In this document: piece by piece, positions 11,101-20,538 of the stretch
Numbering within the stretch: the stretch's first letter is position 1
Layout of the letters: every line of letters begins with the position of its first letter
Assembly (NCBI GenBank): GCA_002811675.1
Contig: PDIM01010323.1
Coordinates: 1-64,000 of the forward strand
Direction of reading: 5' to 3'
Length of the DNA: 64,000 bases
DNA from: Ichthyosporea sp. XGB-2017a
Lineage: Eukaryota; Opisthokonta; Ichthyosporea
The notes under the pieces: generated by a model
Seen by the model: only the letters and a program-made list of their open reading frames with translations
What the model was told of the DNA's origin: nothing
The model's database searches: none
Program-made: the position numbers and the translations under genes

Positions 11101-12700
11101 ATTCGCTGTGGTCGCAAAATACCACGAATCGCAAGTTGCAATACGAGTAGTATTGAAAGAGTCACTAGAATTGACCCGTGAAGTTCTGCAAGAGCTGAAA
11201 GAAATGAGTGAGATAAGGCACCCGAATATTAATGGATTTATTGGAGCTTGCATAGATCCGCCAAACCTAGCTATTGTTACAGAGTATTGCCCTAAAGGAA
11301 GCTTGGAAGACATAGTTCAAAATGACCATATCAATTTGACTTGGATGTTTAAATTTTCACTGGCAACTGATTTGGCAAAAGGAATGCAGTATATTCATTC
11401 CAGTTTCTTTGAAACTCATGGAAGTTTGAAGTCGTCCAATTGTTTAATTGATGGAAGATGGACTCTTAGGATAGCTGATTTCGGCTACTATAGTTTCCGA
11501 GACGGTGAACAGCAGTCCGAGGAAGTAACTGACTACGCATTAATGAGAAGGAAGCTCTGGATGTCCCCAGAAATCCTTGAAGAACCAGAGGTGTATGCTC
11601 CATATGGTTCTTGGGCAGGTGATGTGTGGGCGTATGGCGTTATTTTGTCAGAAATAATTAATCGTGACACCCCTTATTGTGAAGCAACCATTGAGATGGA
11701 AGATTTGTTAGAGGAGATTAAAAACGGTAACATTATACCTACGGTCAGTGATGGAACTGAGTGTCCACCTGAAGTAGAAGAAATAATGAACACATGCTTT
11801 GCTCCTGATCCCGATGAAAGGCCACAATTTTCATCCCTTTATAAAGATGTGCGCAAAGCTAACCCCGATAGAAACGCTAATATCATGGACAATATGGCTA
11901 AAATGTTAGAAGAGTATGCTTCAAATTTGGAAGGACTCGTTGAAGCCCGAACAGCTCTCTTACATCAAGAACAGGCGAAAACTGCCGAGCTTTTGGAAAA
12001 GACCGATATGCTCCTAGCACAAATGTTGCCTAGATCCATTGCGGATAAGCTTAAAGCAGGCGAAAAAGTTGCTCCTGAATCTTTCACTGAATGCTCAATT
12101 TTCTTTAGTGATATCGTAGGCTTCACAAATATTGCGGGTGGATCGACACCATTGCAAGTTGTTGATCTTCTAAATGACTTGTATACTGCTTTTGATAGTG
12201 TTATCGATAATTTCGATGTCTATAAGGTCGAGACTATTGGTGATGCATACATGGTAGTTTCAGGTATTCCGATAAGAAATGATAATAGGCACGCAGGTGA
12301 AATTGGTTCTATGGCTCTGGAATTACTTCATGCGTGTGTTGGATTTAAAATTCGTCATATGCCTGAAAAACAGCTTCAGTTAAGAGTAGGAATTCATTCC
12401 GGGCCAGCTGTCGCTGGTGTAGTTGGCTTGAAAATGCCAAGATACTGTTTGTTTGGCGACACCGTGAACACAGCTTCAAGAATGGAATCAGGAGGCCTTG
12501 CTTTGCGAATTCACATGAGTGCAAGTACACAAAAGATCCTCCAGCAACTTGGAGGGTACCATATTGAAACAAGAGGGGAGCTTGAGGTGAAAGGTAAAGG
12601 TACAATGATCACCTACTGGCTGAATGGCAAAGATGGATTCACCAAGGAGCTTCCCGACTTAAACAAAGCGGCAGGACTTGAAGAACACACTTTCAAGTAA
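8189..12700 (+). CDS. receptor guanylyl cyclase with TauA/SsuA-type solute-binding ectodomain
   Basis: This is a 1503-residue single-exon type I membrane protein. A signal peptide (about 1-29) precedes a periplasmic-binding-protein domain (about 31-300) with GDLEFTLIGSSPYSQAVYRG, PQGSTAHLHAL and DSGAIDGMYVWDPA. These are motifs of the bacterial taurine/sulfonate/nitrate-binding family. CUB-like beta segments alternate with EGF modules (CSCPEGYSGAAC, CTCPPGYYGEGC, CNCESGFEGASC). A transmembrane helix lies at about 889-914. The kinase homology domain (about 931-1220) is a pseudokinase: VAIR replaces VAIK and HGSLKSSN replaces the HRD loop. The class III cyclase (about 1300-1490) has FSDIVGFT, YKVETIGDAYMV and MPRYCLFGDTVNTASRME. 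The Glu and Cys at the base-reading positions indicate GTP rather than ATP. The likely role is extracellular small-molecule sensing coupled to cGMP; the ligand is not known. Confidence 0.88.
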   Translation: MPAIMGKRRMKFFFAIVATIAFCIVAISAKTIVRVGIFEDVPSPIKYGAAIRAYDDATYEFHFYGLQSGIEALRKLERGDLEFTLIGSSPYSQAVYRGMEVTCFAVELFLGQMEGAIIKTSSGVISPLDFKRKDKPKFKMATPQGSTAHLHALYGFHIFSVNVFDDVELVFAQPGDLGGLWDSGAIDGMYVWDPARGTALANGGKEIYASDLMGRYGSINSNVFITTKTYMANNKAAIQRFMNVQGILDEHFLETTSVSLYNPNGANFNAAILMMKGVNGLTDPGHPYGLTPELMGSIRSFGVQTRANNLLHLQNDLKTTVEQTGAFLEAQKILATRSSTLNPQDFIDTTVLQSAISSNSETYAGLTTTAYTVTATTSAETCTGSTTKSVTAASQTHQVFGNVDTTKTCTFVFKPTSASDVVILEWSQFNLENEGVVVYAGEGTSGNVLMAHTGGQLPPKLAYPGTVTMTVALLANGVFTRYIGFGTFGEAVLQGLTMTYKTGTVCTSDTDCGTGTCSNGMCSCPEGYSGAACSKKYCGGTREYTASTGTFKLTPSTADKYPGATRCSFQVKPTGAKMITLTFSNIDIETGYDALTISSVSGGTASVVQSINAVPADGSAVIVQVNTEQLNVDFVASFVGNRVGATVSYTSATSTSCTASNCVNGGSCTGTTCTCPPGYYGEGCYSSNCLADSGTSTSYTGSILSNGGQYYSTISTNCVWKFNPPTSRADLPDTPALTGMTFNIHKLDLEVGGDPLTITGLDANGAVAETKVIQMTANDCTTDENCNLHGTCTKSTVVGASSFCTCEANWYNGQCNQAGSFTVAGTTFTVNFGLDLNNQGKNLEGFNMTYAAVYPCPNNCSSHGTCVAGVCNCESGFEGASCTASSSSSNLIVIIAAAAGGGVALIILIVVIVWYRRKKAYENELLNMSWRISYEDLSIVGNTKSRSMGSRLNASTTSNTTQDSGKSVGAKFAVVAKYHESQVAIRVVLKESLELTREVLQELKEMSEIRHPNINGFIGACIDPPNLAIVTEYCPKGSLEDIVQNDHINLTWMFKFSLATDLAKGMQYIHSSFFETHGSLKSSNCLIDGRWTLRIADFGYYSFRDGEQQSEEVTDYALMRRKLWMSPEILEEPEVYAPYGSWAGDVWAYGVILSEIINRDTPYCEATIEMEDLLEEIKNGNIIPTVSDGTECPPEVEEIMNTCFAPDPDERPQFSSLYKDVRKANPDRNANIMDNMAKMLEEYASNLEGLVEARTALLHQEQAKTAELLEKTDMLLAQMLPRSIADKLKAGEKVAPESFTECSIFFSDIVGFTNIAGGSTPLQVVDLLNDLYTAFDSVIDNFDVYKVETIGDAYMVVSGIPIRNDNRHAGEIGSMALELLHACVGFKIRHMPEKQLQLRVGIHSGPAVAGVVGLKMPRYCLFGDTVNTASRMESGGLALRIHMSASTQKILQQLGGYHIETRGELEVKGKGTMITYWLNGKDGFTKELPDLNKAAGLEEHTFK

Positions 12701-12779
12701 TCTCTTTATCGAGGCCTTCCTTTTATTTTTTTTTTCTTGTCTTCAAACAATATTGCAAAATTTTATAACTTCGAGATTC

Positions 12780-13672
12780 NNNNNNNNNNNNNNNNNNNNN
12801 NNNNNNNNNNNNNNNNNNNNNNNNNNNNNNNNNNNNNNNNNNNNNNNNNNNNNNNNNNNNNNNNNNNNNNNNNNNNNNNNNNNNNNNNNNNNNNNNNNNN
12901 NNNNNNNNNNNNNNNNNNNNNNNNNNNNNNNNNNNNNNNNNNNNNNNNNNNNNNNNNNNNNNNNNNNNNNNNNNNNNNNNNNNNNNNNNNNNNNNNNNNN
13001 NNNNNNNNNNNNNNNNNNNNNNNNNNNNNNNNNNNNNNNNNNNNNNNNNNNNNNNNNNNNNNNNNNNNNNNNNNNNNNNNNNNNNNNNNNNNNNNNNNNN
13101 NNNNNNNNNNNNNNNNNNNNNNNNNNNNNNNNNNNNNNNNNNNNNNNNNNNNNNNNNNNNNNNNNNNNNNNNNNNNNNNNNNNNNNNNNNNNNNNNNNNN
13201 NNNNNNNNNNNNNNNNNNNNNNNNNNNNNNNNNNNNNNNNNNNNNNNNNNNNNNNNNNNNNNNNNNNNNNNNNNNNNNNNNNNNNNNNNNNNNNNNNNNN
13301 NNNNNNNNNNNNNNNNNNNNNNNNNNNNNNNNNNNNNNNNNNNNNNNNNNNNNNNNNNNNNNNNNNNNNNNNNNNNNNNNNNNNNNNNNNNNNNNNNNNN
13401 NNNNNNNNNNNNNNNNNNNNNNNNNNNNNNNNNNNNNNNNNNNNNNNNNNNNNNNNNNNNNNNNNNNNNNNNNNNNNNNNNNNNNNNNNNNNNNNNNNNN
13501 NNNNNNNNNNNNNNNNNNNNNNNNNNNNNNNNNNNNNNNNNNNNNNNNNNNNNNNNNNNNNNNNNNNNNNNNNNNNNNNNNNNNNNNNNNNNNNNNNNNN
13601 NNNNNNNNNNNNNNNNNNNNNNNNNNNNNNNNNNNNNNNNNNNNNNNNNNNNNNNNNNNNNNNNNNNNNNNN
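12780..13672. other. assembly gap (893 N)
   Basis: This is a run of 893 N. It hides the 5' part of the AGXT2 gene and the spacer after the receptor cyclase. Open frames that cross it are artefacts. Confidence 0.99.
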
Positions 13673-13674
13673 AA

Positions 13675-15215
13675 ACGAAACTCACCCCCGCTCTGCTTAC
13701 ATTTTACAAAGAGCCGCTTTTGATTCATCAGGGCCATATGCAATACCTCTTTGACCATGAAAACCGGAGATACCTTGATATGTTTGCTGGCATTGTAACT
13801 GTTAGTGTGGGACACTGCCATCCGTTTGTGAATGGAAAGCTCAAAAGCCAGTTAGATAAAATCTGGTAGGTCTTGCAAAGTTGAAGCTTTAGTTTTGAAC
13901 AAAAACAGTGATTGCTAAGGTATTTTTTTTTTCTTCTTTTCTTCTTTTGTTTTTTTTTATAAAATAGGCACTCCACAAATATATATATGCATCCTCAGAT
14001 TCACCAGTATGCAGAGGAGCTATCAAAGAAGCTCCCAACACACTTGAACAAAATATACTTTGTGAACTCCGGCTCGGAGGCAAATGACTTGGCCCTTCTT
14101 ATGGCACGGCTGCATACTGGCAATCAAGACATCATAGCTCTGAGGAACGGTTACCACGGAGCTTCAGGAACGACCATGTCCTTGACGAACCTTAGCACTT
14201 GGAAGTATAATGTACCGGTCACTCACAATGTTCTGCATACACTCAATGCCGACGTTTACAGGGGACCCTTTGGTGGAAAGAGCTGTAGAAATTCGCTTTG
14301 TCAAACCGATCGCGAATGTGCATGCCCGGAAGATGAATGTGAGGCTGCCAATTCGTACGCCGAACAAGTTTCAGACTTAATTAAACATTCTACCTCAGGA
14401 GCTGTTGCTGGTTTCTTTGCAGAGCCTATTCAAGGTGTAGGTGGAAGCGTACAGCTCCCAAAAACATTCTTGCGGCAGGCTTATGAAATTGTAAAGAATA
14501 ATGGCGGTGTCAACGTGTGCGATGAAGTGCAAACTGGCTTTGGAAGACTTGGAACTCATTATTGGGGCTTTGAAGAGGCCGGTGTTAGTCCAGACATTGT
14601 CACCATGGCCAAAGGGATTGGGAATGGTTTTCCTCTTGCCGCCGTCATAACAACGGAAGAAATTGCTCAATCCTTGACGAAAAAAGTTCATTTTAACACT
14701 TATGGAGGAAACCCCATGTCCTGTGCAGTTGGTAGGGCAGTTCTTGAAGTGATTGATAAAGAAAATTTGCAAAGCAATTGCCATGTCCTGGGTAAGTAGT
14801 GCACTTTTATTATTTATTGTCCTTTTGTCAAAGAGCACGAGGACAAAGCTTCGAAAGGGACCTTGACGTGTTCTTACAAGACTTTTATTTCATGTTTGTT
14901 CTTTGTACACTAGGCATTCAATTCCTAAAAGGTTTGAACAAGCTTAAAGAAAAGTACGAAATATTAGGCGACTGCAGAGGTAAAGGCCTGATGATTGGGG
15001 CCGAGCTCGTGACAGATAAAAAAAGCAAGGCTCCAAACCCCCAGGCTGCCACTTTCGTATTTGAAAAGGCAAAAGAGCTCGGTGTTCTTTTAGGTAAAGG
15101 TGGGCTTTACGGAAATGTATTACGAATCAAACCACCGATGTGCATCACAAAAGAGGATGTCGATTGTACTCTCAAATGCCTAGATATCGGTCTTCGCGGT
15201 GCTTCCCAGCTATGA
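13675..15215 (+). CDS. AGXT2: alanine-glyoxylate aminotransferase 2 (5' end lost in gap)
   Basis: This is a class III PLP aminotransferase that uses glyoxylate as amino acceptor, usually mitochondrial. Three exons are visible: 13675-13865, 13968-14791 and 14914-15215, with GTAGGT and GTAAGT donors. Splicing restores the continuous family sequence, e.g. [16 protein letters not shown] and [13 protein letters not shown]. Diagnostic blocks are [55 protein letters not shown], the PLP-lysine block [11 protein letters not shown], and [10 protein letters not shown]. The [19 protein letters not shown] insert is typical of AGXT2. The start and any targeting peptide lie in the gap. AATAAA is at 15233. 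Confidence 0.9.
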
Positions 15216-15357
15216 CTTAAGGGCTCGTTTTCAATAAATATTTTTAATGAATGATGCCCCAGCTTAGCAGTTACATATCTTTGTATCCAGAATTTGAACT
15301 AAAGTTTTTACGACAGGTCCTCGAACTATCAAAGGGCTTTCAATTCCCGTCCTCGCC

Positions 15358-16463
15358 TCATCCCTTTTCATTATTTCGTAGTACGTAAATCCCTCTCCTT
15401 TCCTGACAGCAACAAACCAGACAGTTGGATAAAGCAAAAGCGTTAATAAACTCTGCATAACTCACTTGAGCATTCCTTTCCAGTTGTTGTACTTCAGCGT
15501 TCAGATTAAAAACTCTTCTAGCAGAATCTTCGAAAACTTCGGCAGTTGGTCGAAACTGAGGACTTACGAAAATGAACTTTTTAAATATTTTTCGCACACC
15601 ATTAAACCCAAAGTGCTGCTCTTCTAGATGACGACAGCTCCCGAACACAATCACTGTCTCTATTAGACCATCATCGCTTACATTGGGAAACTTTTCTAAA
15701 TACTCCATGAGCAGCTTATGTTAAAGCAATTCATTTCGCTCAATTAGTTACCATAGCCCCCAACAAAAGTGAGCTTTATATCGCACGAGATGCTGAAAAT
15801 GAGCTTACCGATTCGGTTAAAGGGCCTCGACTGTATTGAAAGTAGAATGAATTACTTCCATAGAAGCAAATTTCCGAATGCAGTATTTCTCCTGTACTGG
15901 AAAAGAACACACTCCCACCGAATGCTGTAACCAGAAATGCATACATTCCAAGCAAGCATTCATCGCCAATCACTGCTATTCGTAAGTTCGGACATGGCTT
16001 CATAGAGGAATAGGCACTGCTTTGACCAAAAGGCCGCTACTAGTTCACATTCGCTTGGTCTAAAGTATGCTAAAATCATTTCGAGTCGCCGACCCACAAA
16101 TCACGACCCACCAAAACGTTAGAGTGCTTTCTTGTCAAGGATACTTTTTTATCAAGGGCAAAGAAAAAATTTTCCGAATAACAGATCTTACCATTTTCCT
16201 AGGCACAGCTGTTTTGCACGTCAAAAGCGAATTTGGAATCGAGGCTTTCTTACTCCGCCCTTACCTGCCCCACAACGTCAATGCACTCGGTTTGACACGA
16301 AAGAATCCACTCACCTTCAGTCATGTTGCCATTGTGCCTACATGGCCGTTTATAATTTGGCTGGTCACCCAAGGAAGCATTAGGATTCAACAAGCTGCTG
16401 GATGGCCGGGACGGCACTACAAATAATGCACATTCGTGAGCAGCATCATATGAGCAATTTGGG
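15358..16463 (-). CDS. unrecognised spliced gene, possible membrane protein
   Basis: Splice signals define likely minus-strand exons at 16463-16265, 16036-15809 (76 codons, phase 0) and 15714 downward. The last is perhaps spliced again with a GTGAGT donor near 15470 and a TGTCAG acceptor before the stop at 15358. Exon 2 carries a hydrophobic stretch (CLLGMYAFLVTAFGGSVFF). Exon 1 is cysteine- and asparagine-rich (PNCSYDAAHEC, NPNASLGD, HNGNMTEGE), as in an ectodomain. A possible first exon at 16928-16560 has a strong membrane helix (IYIGLIFSLGLVALLSVVV), but I cannot join it cleanly. I do not recognise the family, and the gene model is tentative. Confidence 0.4.
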
Positions 16464-16928
16464 CTTAAAGAGCAAGGAAAATGTTTGCCATCCATTCCAT
16501 TTCATCATAGCAGTAAGGCCCACCATAACCCTCTTCACATAAACATCCTACATTTTGAACACATTTGGAACGAGATGGATTACGTTTTTCACATATTTGA
16601 GCATTTTTGGTACATGGGGGCTTTCCTCGAATATTCTGCTTGTCATGGTTGTTATGAATGTAACGGAGGCGTCTACCACAACGCTCAGAAGAGCAACCAA
16701 CCCCAGGGAAAATATCAATCCAATGTATATCTTCCCCTTCCTCGGGTGATTTAGTTTGTGTATGAGGTAATTAAAATGGTCTTCCGGACCTCCGGTTCTA
16801 AGTTTCCATCCGTCTGCCCAGTGACAGCTACGTAGCTGCAGGACCGTTACTTGATGAATTTGCAAACATGATACCAATAAATTGTGTGCACGTAACTGGA
16901 GACACCAGTATACTGTGGTTGTACTCAT

Positions 16929-17727
16929 GACTCGCGTGCCCTGGTTTGGGCATTTTTAGCGAGTGTACATGTACAGCAGCAAAGGACAGGAGGGTGGAGG
17001 GTAGTCGGTAGAGACTCTACTAGAGGGCATTCTTGCTTGAATTATAGCCAAGCAGTGGTCCCCGTGTACCTAATAGCACTGTCAATTGTCATAAATCCTC
17101 GTCATAATATAAATGAATTATAAATGATGACTAGGTATAGGGGAATCAGATAATTACGTGCCAAACCACAACAGCCTGTAGCCTGCAGACTGCAGTGATC
17201 ATCCGTTACTTTAGGAGCTGGCAGGGGCGTCAGCCGTCACGCCTCCAAACTACTGTAATTATAAATTGGCCCGCGGCCATCTAGCTATAAAATAAACTGC
17301 ACAGCAAGTGTGGACGAGCGAAGCTTGTGTAAGTGATCCAGTTTTGAGAAGCATAATTTTGAGGGGATGGGAGTTTTATCCAATCAGAGGGCTGCATTTT
17401 CCATATATCCTCGAAAAAATTGACCGTCAAAAGGGCCTGAGCTGATGAGAGAAAAACGCTACGCTGCGCTTCGCTCAATAATACGACACAGCTAACTATA
17501 GAGGCACTATGTCATATCACTATACCTATAGGCTATAGCTACTGTAGCTAGGTACATAAAAGACTCGGGAGTGTATTAGCGCTCCTCTTCTGCCTCTGCT
17601 GTTATGACTTGTGTGGAGAAGTGAATCTACAAATAGACACCGGGTATCGAATATTGGCGTAGAACACTAAGTGAACAACTAGCAGGAGTATAGATAGAGG
17701 CAAAATAAGTAAGAAAGATATTAAAGC
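16929..17727. other. divergent intergenic region with a repeat copy
   Basis: This is the spacer before the ArfGAP gene. It holds one copy of the dispersed repeat (17297-17479) and otherwise nothing recognisable. Confidence 0.5.
17297..17479 (+). repeat. dispersed repeat copy A (partner of 32339-32530)
   Basis: This stretch of about 183 bp is nearly identical to 32339-32530. Both start at CTGCACAGCAAGTGTGGACG and end at CGCTTCGCTCAAT. Differences are a few substitutions and small indels. Its right end matches the terminal inverted repeat of the 32 kb element, but no inverted partner is found on its left, so it looks like a right-end fragment. Confidence 0.8.
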
Positions 17728-19737
17728 ATGGGTGATGTGGATAAAGAGCAAGAACAGCTCAAAAAACAGTTAAACCATCTGATGCAGCTTGACGGAAACA
17801 AGCATTGTGCAGACTGTGACGCCAAAGGTAAGTTCTATGTTGCTTATTAAAATGAGGCGAATGTAGTATTTATATTGATAATCCGTATGCGGTTGTTTAG
17901 GACCTAGATGGGCGTCAACAAACTTGGGTATATTTATTTGCATGCGTTGTGCTGGCTTTCATCGGAGCCTTGGGACACACATATCAAAGGTAAAGTCGGT
18001 CTCCTTGGACAGTTGGAATCCGGCTTTGATCGAGGTAAATATTGTAGGCTTGCTTCTTTCTTTTAACTTTGGGAATGTAACTCTTACTGTTTCTCCTCTG
18101 TGACCTGCTGATTTTAGAACATGAGAAACACTGGAAATATTCGCTCAAATGAAGTTTATCTTGCTAAGCTTCCAAGGGACTTTATTAACACTGACACTGA
18201 ACAGTTTATTAGAAGAAAATATGCTAAGAAGGAATGGTTTGGTAATGCAGCTGAAAGTTCTTATAATAGAGTATGTATTTCTCTCTGTTGAACGTAGTTG
18301 TGTTGTAGATCTGATCAATCCCATTTCTAACGAGCAACTTGTTCCACGCTTTTTAAAAATTTATTTAGGGCGCTGCGCGAAAGAAATCAAAGGCATTTGA
18401 AGAAACACCTGTGGCTCCTCCCCCTGGAAGTTTGCAAAACAAATATTCGCATCAGCTAAGTCAACTTCGCTCTATGGGATTTAATAATGAACATTTGAAT
18501 TTGAGAGTATTGGATAAAACGAAAGGTATGTTGGTTATAATGGATTTGCTTTGCAAGCTTTTATTTTGGGTACTAATAGGGAGGTATCTTCATAGGGGAT
18601 TTGAATGTTGCAATCGACGAAATTGTACAGCATCCAGAAGCTTCTATATCGTCCTCGCTTTCCCAACCCGAAACTGCCCCTCCCCCGAGGCAAACGGAAG
18701 TCCCAAGTGCACAGACAAACAATTTATCAACCTTAGGAATCAACGCATCTGCGGTGCAGTCAGCCCCAAAGCCCCCAAAGGCGCCGATTGTAGACCCAAA
18801 TAAGTACAAGTTGTCGAGTGATATGCAAGCGAAAGTAGAAGAGTTGAAAAGTATGGGATTCGATAATGAAATTGCCAGTACAGAAGCACTTAGAAAAGCA
18901 AAAGGTGACATTAATATTGCGGTAGATATGCTTGTTATTTTGCAAGAAGAAAATGAAAAGGCAAAGAAGAATAGACCTTTCCATGCAGAAGAGCAACGCC
19001 CACCCAGTCTGCCGCCAAGGTCACAGGGAAGTCAAGGACACTCGCAATATTCAAGGCCTGAACAGAACCCGTATTCGCAGCCGTCATCCTCGAATAGAGC
19101 CCCCGCGGGCTCGTGGGATACAAATGCATATACCGGTGGGAGATCGGAAATACAGCAAGAACCACAGGTGACCGCTAGTGGCTTTGGCTCATTTGGTACT
19201 GATTTTTCTGCGCAGCCTTCTAAGCCTGTTGGTACCAGTGGTTCGGAATTTTCTCGTCAAGATGATCTGTTGAAGCAGAGAGAGAGGGAAGAAACGTTGC
19301 GAATGGAAGAAGAAGAAAAGAAGAATAGCCAAAAGAACGCGATTTTGTCACTTTATGAATCGTCGCCACCTGCGCCTGTTCAAAATACATTTCAGCAAGG
19401 GGGTATGGGTATGGGGTACAATGACCCGTCTATGAACATGGGCTATGGGCAGAGTATGTCAAGTGGTTACGCGCAAGCTCCTGGAAGCATGGGTAGCTAT
19501 GGGCAGGGAATGCCAAGTGGGCAAACTCAGGGATATGGTTACGGATATGCCAACTCGGGTGCTGCTCCAGTGCAAACCAATCCATTTTCTCAAGCGCCAG
19601 GACAAACAAATATGCCTCAACAGCCAAATAACCAATATCAACAAAATCCGTTTGCGCAAAATTACCCAAACAGCCAGGGCAACTCGGGATACAGCCCGTA
19701 TGGCCAGCAGCAGCAGCCCCAGGGTCGTGGCTGGTAG
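17728..19737 (+). CDS. ArfGAP with two UBA domains and NPF-containing Q/G-rich tail
   Basis: This is a GTPase-activating protein for Arf GTPases in vesicle traffic. Exons are 17728-17827, 17901-18034, 18118-18270, 18369-18525 and 18596-19737, all with GTAAG/GTAAA/GTATG donors and clean frame joins. The ArfGAP zinc finger is CADC-x16-CMRC followed by the catalytic-arginine segment [23 protein letters not shown] domain spans exons 4-5 (LRSMGFNNE...[11 protein letters not shown]). A second follows ([12 protein letters not shown]...[11 protein letters not shown]). The tail is rich in P, S, Q and G and contains NPF motifs (TNPFSQ, QNPFAQ) that bind EH-domain endocytic proteins. The layout resembles fungal Gts1/Age2 and animal SMAP proteins, but two UBA domains are unusual. 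Confidence 0.82.
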
Positions 19738-20538
19738 GCAGTGGCGATTTTTGGGCGAGGGGTAGAGTACGGGTATAAGCAAAATCTGCTACTGTGGTAA
19801 GATTCTTTGTCATTTGATACCATTGCACAGCACCTGTTTATAATAAACATAATAGGTATTAGAAGCGTCAGTTCTTTATTGTCGGTGGGTCGTGGGAATG
19901 CTTTGTGCCCTTGGTGTTGAGCTTAGTCACGCACTCTGTCTTGACGAAAGTGAATTTGATTTTTTCGCTCTTTTGCGTTTGAAACGAAATATTCGAAACT
20001 CGAAACTCGTTGGCCGTTGCCTGTTGCAGGCGTTGCATGCTGATGGAGGACTGATCATGCGTGATTTGACCGGCTGGTAGGGGTAGGGGATAGAGAAAGA
20101 GGCCGGCAGCTTTATTTCATGGTTGATGGTGCCGACTACATAGTGCTTCATGAGTGCGGTGGGCCTGGGTGTGTCTCTCGAGTCTCGCAGAAAGAGAGAG
20201 AGCGTCTATACTCTATGGAAGTTGGAGCAAGGCCGTTCGCCTTATTTCCGTATAACTCACAAAGTCACAAGTCCCAGCCTCCCGCCAGTCGCTTGTGGAC
20301 ACAATTCATTGGAGAAAAAGAAGGATTTCATAACAGTCCACAGAGGATTGCCCGTGACTTTGTGGACCTGGTGTGCTTTAGCGACTGTATCTTTATTGGT
20401 GTTATTTGCATCCAGAAGGACAATTCTTGAAGAAGGTAGTTGAAATAGAAGATTTTTCGGTAGCTGTGGCAAATGGACTGGCTTCATTGCCACCCGGTTC
20501 TATTGTAGCTAAAAGGTGAAACAACATTGCTATTTAGA
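19738..20538. other. intergenic spacer between ArfGAP and Dopey genes
   Basis: Both flanking genes are on the plus strand. The spacer should contain the ArfGAP 3' end (an AATAAA-like ATAATAAAC lies near 19840) and the Dopey promoter. No other gene is recognised. Confidence 0.5.

Noticed and set aside
11900-12650. Adenylyl cyclase
   Set aside because: The Glu/Cys pair at the base-recognition positions is that of guanylyl cyclases; adenylyl cyclases have Lys/Asp-type residues there.
12678-13821. Several long open frames across the N run
   Set aside because: They exist only because N codons contain no stops; they are artefacts of the gap.
15264-15458. Membrane helix SLLTLLLYPTVWFVAV as a microbial rhodopsin or GPCR segment
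   Set aside because: No other helices, no retinal-lysine context and no frame continuity with neighbouring exons. It is probably intron or 3' sequence of the unassigned gene.
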